64,000 nt of DNA from Hydractinia symbiolongicarpus (Eukaryota; Cnidaria; Hydrozoa; Anthoathecata; Hydractiniidae). The stretch lies in assembly GCF_029227915.1 (NCBI RefSeq), contig NC_079887.1, positions 8,804,001 to 8,868,000 of the forward strand, written 5' to 3'. The notes below the pieces were generated by a model. It was not told where the DNA came from. It saw only the letters and a list, made by a program, of their open reading frames with translations, and searched no databases. This document shows, one piece after another, positions 32,301 through 44,932 of this stretch (position 1 is its first letter; each line of letters opens with the position of its first letter). The translations under genes were made by a program, and so were the position numbers.

Positions 32301-35300
32301 CCCCAATTACCTCGTCAGCAAACACCCATTAGGTACTCTATTAAAAAATCTTTTAAATCTATTAAAAAATAAAAAATAAAAATAATAAAAAGAAAAGTTA
32401 TAATTTTCACTAACTGTTGTTAATACATCCCTACTAATACTCGATTGTGACTTAGCATGTCTGATCAAGAAGGATTAACAATTCTGTAACATTTGTAACA
32501 CGAACGCCAGCTCTTCTATGGGGTTAAGATGGCATTAGGATATTTTCACGTAAAATGACTGTGGTAAAGTTTATACAGGGGTGCGGGAGAAGAAAAGTCA
32601 AGCAGGGGTAAACGTATGATAGGCCATTTCTTTCTCCAGTGCTCTTTCTCTTCTTTACTTCTTTTCCTATCTTTTCTTATCCTATATTTCTTTTAAAATA
32701 AACAAAGTGAATTCATTACACTCTATTCGTGTCTTTTTAGCAATGCTAATTCATTCTCCTTCTCTTGTCTTTACATTGGTGAGCGAAATATATCGAAACG
32801 CTCGAAAAATTATTGAAATTCAGCTCAGATAGACAATGGGCTCATGTAACCTGCCCAGGAGTGAGTGCGTCAAGAGGCTGCTTTTAAGAGAATATTTTTC
32901 TAAACATGCTATATTTTTTACAACACAAACTTTTGCAAAAATTTTACAAAAAGATTTTAAAATGTAAATATTTTTTTACAAGACTTGTTTATGTTAGTCC
33001 TGTCCATTATGGCGGTGTTAGGCCCAGGAATAATGAAAATTGGGACCTTTAACAGACGTCCGCTAGGTGGCCGTTATAGTGTCTAGGAGTTTTTATGAGA
33101 GTTTGATGGTAATTTTATCTGTTCCTGAGAAGTCTTCGTAGTATAGGCTGCTTTCTCCTATAACATTGCAGTTGAAATCACATTTAGTGATGCTGTCAAT
33201 ACAAATATAAAGAGTTATTAATTAAAATTATGATGAGAAAATGTATAAATGACATGAGAAACTATTGTAAGTTTCACATAAAAGTCAACCAAGTGAATTA
33301 ATCTTCACCTAGGGCGATGTCCATTGTTTTGGTAAAATTATGTAAGCATAAAATAATGTAAAGTTAATAATTCCTGCTGAGTTATATAACTTGATCCGAT
33401 TTCGATAAATATTTTTGTTGTTTTAGGATTATTATTAAAAGTTTTATACCCCGATGTAACTTTTTAATTTAAATCAGAGAAGATCAGGGGACATCATTGT
33501 TTGAGTATATTATGCCATACCCGCGTTAAGTAAGACCCTTGTGAATGGGAACTTTGCTATTTAGAACCAGACTCTTGAACGTTTTTACTAAATTGAACCT
33601 GAGAAAATTTGATTAAATAGGACTATATTGCAGTGACTTCTGAGATAGGAGACAAAAATGTTTAAATTCTTATATTTTTGCTCATTTAGTTTCAATAAAA
33701 ATGCGATTAAAAAAGTTGTCGAAAATCTCTGATCTTTGTTATTACTAATCTAATAAGTCACGAGTTTTTTTTTAATTATCTAAAAACTTTTTTCATCTCG
33801 CTGGTAAATTTCTATAAGAAGATTCGGTTAATTGAGACATACGCTAAACGGGACTGATTTTTACCAGTCTAGTGTCCCATGCGAATATACTGTAAGAGTT
33901 TTTTTAATATAATTATAGACTGGTAATTAGTTTACAGTTAGTCTAAGCTACATATCCACTGTGCGAGCACTGTAAGTATAGAAACTATCGCAAGCATTTA
34001 CTTTTGGGATTCGTCTAAAGTTAACCTTAAATCGCAGAATAAATATAAACCTAAAATAAACAATACTTGGTTAAAACTTTTTTTAAGAACATTTCGTGAA
34101 TTAAAGAAAAATTTTTTTTTAAAAGTCAAACTTTCGCAAATTGATACTTTCGTAGAATATCGCGACATAAATATCGCTAAAGTTTCTGTTCGCGAAAGTA
34201 GAGTAATTCCCCTTGGAGAGGTTTTTAAAGAGCTTTGTCTAACTTAAATCCAGGGATGATTTTAACAAATTATTTTTTTGTCTCACAGTAGCAAGGTTGA
34301 AACTTTTAACATTAGTTCTCGTAAATTAAAGAAAAAATTTTTTTTTTGAAAGTCATAAACTTTTGACATTCAATACTTTCGTAGAATATCGCTAAAGTTT
34401 CTGTTTGCGAAAGTAGAGTGATTCGCCTTGGAGTGGTTTTTTATTGTGACTAGGCTACAATGAAAAAAACAGATTTGTCCAACTTAAATCTAGGGATGAT
34501 CTAGAAATTTCTGGAACGCCTTCTAGTATGTTTATTTGCAAAGTGTGAATTAGAATGTGATTAGACAAGGAATTGCCAAATCACCGTTTTAAGTAAATTG
34601 TTATTTTTTCAGATTACCAAACTCATTATCCAAAAAAAGAATTGCGGTTTATAACATCATTTGCTTATTTATATTCAATTACCAATCGCCTCGTTGTGAG
34701 TGGGCTGGGTATATACAACCTCTCGCCTAGGACTCTTTTCGCTGTTTTTACATTTGTAACGGAGCGGTAATTAAAGGAAGCAAAAAATGAGGTTGCGTTC
34801 TATCTTGATCAACAGTTTCCATGCTAGGTTTTGAGAAAGTCAAAAATTTTTTAAAAGTATATTAATTGGTATCTTTTAAACGGTAAACAACTATGTTGTC
34901 GTGGAATAATTAAACAAGACATTATTTGTTGCGCTCGATGTCTCTTAAAAACAGTTAAGGTCCTCATGCTACCATTTTTATGTTGATAATTAACTAAGTG
35001 ATTATTACTGTATGTGTTTTTTGCACGCTGGGGTTGTAATGTGCCTGCGTAAACCAAGAAAGATTATGAAGGAAATAAATGTTGGCTTCTCTTTATAGTG
35101 AGAGTGAAGAAATGATATCTTACTCTTAAATGGGGTTTCACATCGTGCTAGGTGAAGTTATTCAACTTTCCGTGCGTATCTCGAAAGAAGTGTATCACTT
35201 TTTGTAAGCTCAAAACTCGATGACTGGGAACTTTGATTCACAAAAAAAACTAAGCAGTAAATTAAGGTAGCGTAGAATTTGACCGATAATTAGGGAGGTC

Positions 35301-35364
35301 ATGGCATGGAATGAAGGAGGTTATGGGGTTAACTTTTTAAGCTTTTAAATAGTATTAGAAGTAG

Positions 35365-35408
35365 TAGGTCGTGGTAGAAGTTCAAATCTAGCTTACCAAC
35401 TTATTTTT
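35365..35408 (+). repeat. possible SINE remnant (B-box-like)
   Basis: The string gtaggtcgtggtagaagttcaaatctagcttacc, followed by a T-rich tail, resembles the B-box half of a tRNA-derived SINE and is similar in layout to the sequence at 52.7 kb. No A box or full element could be drawn. Confidence 0.2.
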
Positions 35409-38400
35409 TAAATACCATTTTGACGAAATACTATAAAATGAAAATCCTGTTTAAAGTCTAAGAAGAGATTTTTCGCTACCCTTTCTAGTTAACCCGATTC
35501 AAATTCTTTTTTTGCTGTTGAATAGCTATAATACTGAGTTTTCATCATACGCCGAGCCGCTAAAATTTTAAATGCCATATCGTAGATTTTGGCTTATACT
35601 CAAAAATACCCATTAATTTCTATGAAACTCTTATAATTGTTAAAATAAAACTTTTGCTAGGAATGTGTCAGGAACCTGAAATTTACACGATAACTTCATC
35701 CATTAACGATTTTTTAAGATTACGCCTGACAATTTGAGAAAATTCTGATTTCCTAATGATTTTTCGACTGAAAAGGAAAATTTGTTCTAAAGTAAATTGA
35801 TTGTAAGCCGACAATAGTACTTTTGGACATACTTCAAGCTTCCGATGACGTCACAGGAAAAGTGATAACATCAGCAAAAATTTATTGCTGCCATTTTGTT
35901 CCTTCTATGAAGAGTACCAAATTTGATGCATTGGATAAACAAATCATCAGGAGGGAGGTGGTTCGAAATGTTAAAAAATTCCTGAGACTCTAGACCGAAT
36001 TGGGTTACATTTTTGTCAACAACTAATTTTGAAATAGCAAAAACAAATATTTCCATTTCTTTGTACTGGCGGGAAGAAAGAGCGCGTGTTGTATTGTCAC
36101 ATGAGCTTGTTTATCACGACGCTTTTAACTTCACCACAGTTACCTAATTCGCGTTGTTACTTCAGGAAATAACCCTAATTATCATCTACGATGAAGTACG
36201 CCCACCAAAAAAACACATTCGCAAAAAAAAAAAGAAACTATCATGCTTTCGCGGTAAACAAAATTAACCGTTGCCACGCTTGCGGCTATGTCATGTGGAA
36301 ACCACTGTTTCTGTTGTCATGCTTTTGTTATCACATATGGAAACCACCCTCGTATTACCTAGTATATATTAGCCATACAGGATGCTAATTAGTAAACATG
36401 TTTAATGATTCTAACTGTCAAGAAGTAGCTACAAAATCTTAAACAAAAGCAAATCAGTTACCTATAAACTGTTGTAAGTTCAACTTTTGTTGTTAGTTTT
36501 CTGTTTACTTTTCACTTGTTTATCTGTGATTTCTTTACCTGTCGGTAGATATCTTCTCTTAGCAGACATATTCAGCTACCTTCATGTAAGAAATCACGAA
36601 CAAGTGGTTAGGGGTATTCTTTTCCTGGTTGAAAAATACAAGGTGAGAATGAAGTAAAAAATAATCCAATAAGCTTAAGTGCATTTGTAGCTTAAAGTTT
36701 TCTGTATAATTCGAAGAAACTCTGAAAACTCTGAAGAGTTCAGACGTATAGGATTCCTACTGGGTTTTTTAAAGCTACGAATGGATGACACTCATCTACT
36801 TTCATTGTTCTGATGTTTTCCATTGATAACAGTGACTATGTAGCTACTCTACTTCTCCCACAGACGGAGGTTACAGGGCCATAGTCAGTATTTTTAACAC
36901 GATAAAACTTTAATTACCTTTGGCATCTTAAAAATGCTACACTCTTTTAACTCTAACGTAACAATAAAAGAAAAGCGAACATGTTTTTCTTTCACTTGTA
37001 CAACTTATCAAAACTTTAAATGAGATTTGAGATAAGATATGTGTATTTGTAAGCTGCAAACTTCAAGCATGTAAAATATGCCTACAAGAATCTCAAGAGT
37101 TTAAGATGTTTAGGTTTAAAATAGAATTACATTGAGCTGATTAGTCACGCTATGTTTACATTTATTCTTGCGTCATAAAACCCACATGAAATGACGACAC
37201 GAAAAAAAATGATACATTGATGACTATGTTCTATACAATTGCTTTGATAAGAATTTCATTAAATTCACCAACGTCTATTTCAGTTTCCTCAACTTGTTTT
37301 TTTTATCTTGGGTGGAATATCCCCAAGCTCTACTTTTGAGACCTTCAGATCTTAAGCCCTCGTTGCGGTATTAAAGTATTTTAACATATTACATCACTGA
37401 ACATTCTATTAATCCGTGTTGCAACTTAATTTTCTTCTCGGAGAAACTCTCTTTGAATAGCTTCTCAAATATCCTCAGTTTTTAAGATCAACCAGATAGA
37501 AATAAGCTTTACGCTTTTTAAGATAGCAATAGAACTAAGGAACAGTCTGTCGCTATAATCTTTATCGCTAGTCTGAAATATATTCCACGTCACATCGAAA
37601 TATGAACATCAAATTTTAAATGCTTTTGAATGCTGCTTTTCACTTTGCAGCAAAAAACTTGTCAAATGTAAGGTTTGACCCAAAAATTGATTATTCTACC
37701 TTTTTATACTGATTTTTTGCTCATGGTACACACAGGGTTTCCACATTCTTTATGAATTGTACTAACAGTTATTGGAAAATTAGCGGGAGACAAAATTTAT
37801 TACAAGAACGAGTTCTATAGTTATAGCGATAAAAAACCGATAAGTTTATTTCCTTAGCAGTAAAATAAGTGAAAATTTAATAAAAAGAAGATGAAATTTT
37901 TTGAAAAGCTTATCCTCGCATGTTTGAATTTAAACTTTCCTACTCGAAGCAACTTTTTTGTTTTGTTCAATTAAACAAATAAAATAAGCGACTAAAAAAC
38001 TTCTCCTCACGGAAGTTTTGATATTCTGGGAATTCATTATAATCACTCTGTTGACGTGAGAGTTGAAGTGGCATGGAGCAAGCGCCAAGAATATTTACGA
38101 AAGCCAATAATGTTTACTTTGTTTTGCTAAGTGGTTTCATTATCATTTCATCGCTAAAAAAAGTCGGCAAAATGGGACACTTTTTTCTAAGTCACTTTTT
38201 GCCGACCTAACATTTTTTGTCGATTTTATTTTTTGCCGATCACCATTTTTTGCCGGGATTTTTTAGCCATTTTTGCCCATTTTTCAATTAGTATCGATAA
38301 AAAAACAACGGTAATAAATTTTCTAAATAAAGTGTTACGTGAACAAGTAGCAGAAAAAAAAACAAGAGAGTCGAGAAAAAAATAACAAAGAAAAAGTTAA

Positions 38401-38652
38401 TCACTAAAGCGGAGAAAACGTTCAAATAAAATAAAGAAGTATAAATAATCATTGAAATTAAAGTTGACTGATATAAGTAGTTTGCATTGTCCTCTTGTTA
38501 AAGTTCTAATCAAAAAAAAGGGATTGCAAATTCAACTTTTTGTGATCATTTTCGATTTTGAAATTACCTGGCAAAAGCGACTGCCTTTTTTTCCAACTTT
38601 TCTTTTTACCAATATACCTATATACGATATTACTTATCAACTGACTATCAAC

Positions 38653-38704
38653 CAACTGTGGCTGGTTCGCATCTTATAGGCTAGATGCGAACCAGCCACA
38701 GTTG
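38653..38704. repeat. 22-bp perfect hairpin
   Basis: Arms caactgtggctggttcgcatct (38653-38674) and the exact inverse (38683-38704) are separated by an 8-nt loop, tataggct. Pairing does not extend beyond the arms. The GC content of the arms is well above the local background. Candidate small-RNA precursor or foldback relic; no other evidence. Confidence 0.8.
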
Positions 38705-41700
38705 AAATCACGCAGTAAAAACGAGTTGACGTTTAATAACAGAAGAACAGCTACACACTTAGTTTACATGGAAAGAAATCCTGTCCGGAAAACCGGATTA
38801 AATATTTTTGAATTAACTTAATCTGTGTTGTAATACCTTTCATTCGTAATACCAACCTCCATCAGAAACTCATGGGTTCCTAAAACGATATCCTGCAGGT
38901 GCTCTTGGCAAGAATTTCCAAGATAACTTACGTAACTTGAGTGAAAGCAAGTTTATAATTTCACCGGACGGTAGTTAAATAACGCCGGTTTGTTCATTCG
39001 GATGCAAAATGTAACAAATATTTTTTTAATCAAACATATTTCTGCAGTTAGGAAATAGTGGCCTTGCCAATTAATTATATTAAATGAACATTATAAAATT
39101 ATCTGCAGCAAAATTTCCTTATTTTATCACAAGGAACGTCATAGCCATCAAAAAGGAGGGTATTTGAATCCAAATGTTTTTATTGCTTTTCCGCTCATCG
39201 ACGTAAGGCAGCTGAAAGTGATGATAAAATCTGAAAGCAGGAGAAATGACCGTTTTACACCACCGAAACCACAATACAGGGGGTTCGACAAGTCGTTAAA
39301 ATTTAATGTGTTTATTACATCGTGGTGATGAACAACGTCATTAATTATAAATAGGTTTTGCTTTATCTCAGCATGAAGAGTATCGGAATAAAGTAAGGTT
39401 TCTACCCATGCAGCTCTAAACTAACTAACTCTGCAGACTTTTTTAAACTGTGTGATTTAAAATCCGATATATAAAATATTACCGTAGTATGTGTCTCTTT
39501 TTGCAAATAAAATTTTAAAGTTTTTAGTTATAGAATATCTCCTGATCACCTCTATTTTTTCTTTTCCTAACGTACTTCGTCGTAAGGAAGTGATAGGTTG
39601 AGGGTATAACTGCTACGGTAAAAAATTTTATTTTTTATAACAAATGTCCTGCGTTCCTAAAATGAGGTTCAAATAATACAAAATTCACCCGTCATTTAAT
39701 TACGATTCTGCACACTTTACAGTTCAGCTTTACATTTTAATATAAACTCGCTTTCCGTAATAAGCTAAAAAGCAAACAAATAAGTAATTTACAAAAGTTA
39801 CGGTACGTCAAAGAAAATAAAGGTTGGAAATTTCTTACGCATACTGATTTGAGGTTAGCTTAACAGTTTTGTTTGCATAGAGTGAAAAAACAGAAGCTTT
39901 GGATCAAATGTCCGAACAATCAATATATGTACTTAATTCGTCATCTATTGCAAACTCGTTTTATCAAATTACTTTTCTTGCACTAACTCCATCCACATCG
40001 GCACATCACAAGAGAAAAATGATTTATATCGATAACTTTTTTAATTAAACACAATCAATTTATATTATTTACGATCTTTAACATTTAATCTTTATTATCA
40101 CTATGAAACGTCATTTAAATCTGAAATATCAAATGGTACTGGAATGTGAAATACTTCGTAATACCAGAATGTTTTTAAAATAAATAGACAAGTTATAGGG
40201 ATGTTTACGTCTCTTATTATGAAATAGTCTCTGCTTTATCAATTCGAAGATGAATGTTCTCTCTTTTTGTCAATTTAGTTTTAAAAAGAGACTGGGTATT
40301 ATTCTTTAGTCAATTATCGACTTAAGGCACTAAAGCCACAAGTAATGAAAGTTAGATTTGTTTTAACAAATTCAATTAAAAACCTTTTTCTGTGTCAACA
40401 CCCACGTGATGTTTTCACTAAAACGAAAATAAGTCACTGAATCATCTCAATAAGTTTAATATTTTAAAAACTGCATTGTGGTACTATTAATCAGCTTTTT
40501 TTCTGACTGAAAAGCTTGTTTTTTCTACTAGGATATGCTTTGCAAGAACAATAGACTGGGATTTACTCAACAATTAAGAGTTAACATCCACAGGCTGGTT
40601 TGACATTGGCAATTGAATTGAATTCCAGATCTTGTAACAAGTTTTCAATTTACTTCATACACATGTATAAGAATACACTATGGCATAATTTCAACCTGAA
40701 AATTAATAAATTTTTGAAATATTTCAGTCTCTGGTCTAATTTTTGTATTATTTTTTAATTTTTGCATATAAACTCCCTCACTCCATCAACCACACCTCAC
40801 GACTCTAGTAAACTCATGCGCTTAAAAAAAAAAGATTTAATCTTGCAACTTGTCAACAAATTACTTTTCTTCGTAACAAATTAGCTACTCAATCAGAGCT
40901 ACTCAATCAAAGTTTAACACACGAATTTATATTGGCTTATATTTATAAAAGTTGTCAGTTATTTTGGCTACAAAAGGATCATCAATCTTCAAACGGGTTA
41001 ATGCCTTGACATAACCTTTTGCGCAAGCCACCCATCGTGTACAAAAGTTAAACTATAGTGCTATTTACCTCTTGCCATTTCGGCTTAATGTTTCAGTGTT
41101 TTTCTCATCAGTTGTTTTTGTGAGTCAGCTAAGGGAAAGACCATATTAAGTCAATAAGGAAGGCAAATGATGATGTGAGATTCTCTGTGAGGTTAATGGA
41201 CTCATTGTGTTCTAATAAGTCATACGGAAATTTGCCAATCACAATGATAAGAAGAAATAAAAATATGATAACAATAAAACGCAATAACTCAAAACACAAG
41301 AAAGTAAATGTTTTTAATTAAGGTGCCATTATTAAATAGAAGTTATTTTGTTGCTATGGAAACTAGAATTGGTTTAAACCTTCGACTCTTTCGACGTATA
41401 CACACAAATAAAAACATATACAACACTAAGGAGGTCGTCAGAACTGTAAATAGGTAGCGGAAAATATAACAAAACCGAACAAGAACCATATGCTACAGTA
41501 AGTCCATTCTTTTAGAAGTATTGATGTAACTGTTGACTAATGGTACTCCTTTATGTTGATCTCACGATAATTTCTTTGTTTTTGTTGTTTTATAATATTA
41601 ACACATATTAATAACCATTTTTTACATTTTTATCCAAGTACCGCATTTTTACCTTGTTTGTCTGTTTATATTGTTTCACATTCGTCTTCGAAGAAGCATG

Positions 41701-44700
41701 TATGATGACGTATTGTGATATGATGGTTCGTTTTTATATGTATTTATTTTAAAATAAAAAGGATATTACAACAGATAACATTTTTAGAAAAGCCTAAAAG
41801 ATCAGTTTTTTGTAAATCACCAACCAGTAATGCTCGCAGTTATAAAGGTATCACACAAATGTTTTAGGTTTCTTTATTGGTGTACTACAGACATATTGTA
41901 AACGCAACACTAAAATAACAAGGCGGATCAAAAGATGGATGAGTTTTTGTCATTCACTGCAACAATGCCATGCTCTTTTTGCTATAACCATTAACTTCAC
42001 CAGAACGTTTTTCTTTTAATTTTACAGAGATTTTCTAATTAAGAAAATGACCTTATCTTTTTGACAAATAGCAACATTTAATTGCGATGCAAACGTTAGT
42101 TTTAATTCACTTAACAATTTTATTTCCCACTTCATTATTTTGACGGTGTGATAACATGCTTATAATATTGTAAACAAATGAACGTGTTTCCGGACAGATA
42201 TAACTTTACCACAAAGAAAGCTAAAAGAATTTCTAAAGTTTAGGGTGAAGCGATTTTCCATGTACCAGATGCCTACATTATCAAACTTCTAATTTATTAA
42301 CCCTTGATCCTGTAAAATTAAGGGGATAAAAAGTTGTGATAATGAAACTTGACACAGTAGCTTTAACTAACCAAAATGTTTTGACATCAAAAAATTAATG
42401 ATGACGTCATATTTTTAATAAACGATAATTTTAGCGAAACAAGGTTATTGTCTCTTATAAATCTCCAGGTAAGAGCTGTTCCTAAGGAAGGAAAAAGTTG
42501 ATTGTCTTTTTTTTAAAATTTTATAACTATTCCTACCACAATTCATGCTAGAACATATCGCAAGTTTGCGAATTCCCTCCCCATAAGTTGTTATTTAAGC
42601 TATTTTATTATCAGATTTTACTTGCCCATGTTTAAAGAAGACTAAGTCTTAGGTTGGATTGGAGTCTTAAGCCGTGCTTATCATCATTGCTGACGTCAAC
42701 ATACTCTTTGTTCTGATCTTCTAAGCTTCGTGGGTGATGACGTGGATTTTTTCGAATTTCCAGTCAAAAAAATAGAAAAAATGAATAACTGATGGGAATT
42801 ACAAATGTACCAGCCCAGTCACACAAAGACCTCTTTATAAACGTCTTTGTGCTGACTAGGGGAGGGGTTCTGTAATTTGATCAATTACTACTCTTTCGTC
42901 GAGCACAGCCTTATCGTTCCTACCACAGTAGAAAAAAGTGGGAATTTCAAAAAAAACAAGCAAAAAAACCCCAGAAATTAAGCAGGTTTAAAAGTAAATC
43001 AGCTTTGCTTAGGCAAGAGAACTCCAAAATTCGTTGATTCGAATGTCTTGTTTTCGAATCAAGTGAAATGTAATTTCGAATTGTGTTTAGTTGCTTCGAT
43101 TTGGATCTAAAATTTGCACGCATGTGTTATTTTTTGTGGAGTTGTTTGTTCGTTTGTTTAACTATGTATTTGTTTCTTTTCTGATTTTTGCTCGACTAGT
43201 AATTTTTGTTAACTTGTTCGTGTGTATGTTTGTTTGTTTGTTTGTTTGTTTCTTTTAGCTGCTATTTTACGCTGTTTATAAAAAAGACTTACATTGGCCT
43301 GAGAGGTCTAAAACTTTGAACATGTAAAGAAGATTGAATGCTTTGTCAATACCCAGAAGTAATGAAATATTTCTTCTTCAAAAATAGCAAAATAGAGGGA
43401 AAGTAAGAACAATTTAAGAACTTTTCCAAATTTAAAAAAAAAATTGAGCATTTGAAGACCTCCTTCGAGTTACTCTTATAAAGCAAAGAGTTTTAGCTAA
43501 GCTATTTTATCCTGGAAATGAGTGGATATTAAAAATTGAGAAACCGGAAAAATATATTCATGATGGATTGAAGTTCCTGTCCTGATTTTATTATTTTCAT
43601 TATTTCAGTGATACAAAAAAAGAACTTGTAAGAAAAAGGTGGTTTTGAAACGAGAAAATTTTCCTCTTTCTTCTTTAAGTTTTTACAGATGACATAAGAG
43701 CATGTGGTGGAAAATGATTTTATTTGTTACTTGCTTTAGCATGATGGATCGCGTTATGCAATGACATCATTCGATTCACGAACATACTAGTTCGAATATC
43801 CATGGAGCTTCTTTTACCTCCATAGAATATTGAATTGAGCATCGTGGTGCCACATGTTACGCCATGTTGAGCTATGTTACGCCATGTTGAGACATGTTGC
43901 GCCATGTTATGTTGTGTTTGAGACAAGTTGAGACATGTTACGCCATTTGCGATAGTCACAACATGTTACGCTAACATATTGACAAGGTTTGCGGTCTTTT
44001 CCCAGAAAATATTCCACAAATTATATATATATTTTTTAGCGAATAATTTACCGTGCAGAAAATCGTATATTGTCTCGATAGAGTAAATTAAAGTAGCAAT
44101 TTACCTGATTTCTTAGGAAATGAATTTACTGAAAACTTTTTTTTCAGGTTCCTATAAAAAATTTCGGAAAAATCTGTGTAATTTTATGTACGCTAACGAC
44201 TTTTTTTTAAAAAAAGTTCGTGGGTATTGTTTTTTACAATTATATAGATAGATCTTGAAATTTTTAAATTAGTTTGCCAAAAAATCAATTGTAAATACAC
44301 AAGACATTGTTTAACGAAAACTTTGTTCTGCATATAATTTCCATAAAAACAAATCGAAGAACATTAACATCATGCCAAAACAAACACAATAACTTACTCA
44401 TATAGCGGAAAAATTATACTAGATATATTCCTGCACGTTATAAGGAGCCATTAAACTATTTAACGATGAGTTTTATGTCATTTTTGCGTGTAGCTTGGAT
44501 GAGGAAGTGTGTTGTATATAGCTAGTTAATGTTCAGAAATATTTTTATTGATATCTCTTACAAATCTTGTTGTTCAGATCTAACTCAAGTTTTTGTTTAC
44601 AAATAAGTACATGAATTTTCAAAAATTTATTTTATTGTTTTGTATTTAAAAGTTTGTTTACTTTCAAGATTGATGTCTATATTAGTAATGTCACTTTTAG

Positions 44701-44800
44701 CAGTTTATTTATTCGCAAAGGAATTTCTTGAAAAATAATTTCGTTCTTTGTCTCTGTTGTTTTTATTGTTTATTCTCCATATCTTTTTATCAATATTATC
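38705..44800. other. gene-poor interval upstream of the membrane-protein gene
   Basis: About 6 kb of AT-rich sequence without recognisable coding exons. Contains a hairpin at 42817-42857 (agtcacacaaagac / gtctttgtgctgact), a short (tttg)n run at about 43228-43250 and a minisatellite at 43850-43945. Confidence 0.4.
43852..43945. repeat. about 20-bp minisatellite
   Basis: Four to five diverged copies of acatgttacgccatgttgag in tandem. They produce a repetitive minus-strand frame (Ala-Gln-His-Val/Gly motifs) that is not a gene. Confidence 0.7.
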
Positions 44801-44802
44801 TT

Positions 44803-44812
44803 TATATATATA
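44803..44812 (+). promoter_or_regulatory. candidate TATA box of the 44.9 kb gene
   Basis: tatatatata about 125 bp upstream of the signal-peptide ATG at 44933. A start site about 30 bp downstream would give a short 5' UTR. TA-rich runs are frequent here, so the call is weak. Confidence 0.25.
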
Positions 44813-44932
44813 ACAGTGCAGAATCTTTGTTTAAAAACAAATTAACTATTATATATTTTTTTGTGGAATGGTTAGCGGTCAATTAAGGTTACCAGTAAAA
44901 AATAACTTGTGTTTACTGTTTAGGAATTTACC

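Larger units (their letters stand above)
26821..38652. other. gene-poor interval
   Basis: Nearly 12 kb without a recognisable exon. Noted features are a G-rich, purine-rich tract at 29331-29410, a repeat-like stretch at 30540-30660 (cggcttcgccc ... gacggacagacag), and a diverged tandem duplication at about 34090-34220 versus 34320-34440 (shared core ctttcgtagaatatcg and aaagtttctgttygcgaaag). The open frames at 27.2-27.6 and 30.8-31.4 kb have no recognised homology and I do not call them genes. Confidence 0.4.

Noticed and set aside
43720-43959. 79-codon minus-strand frame with repeated Ala-Gln-His units
   Set aside because: Read-through of the 20-bp minisatellite.
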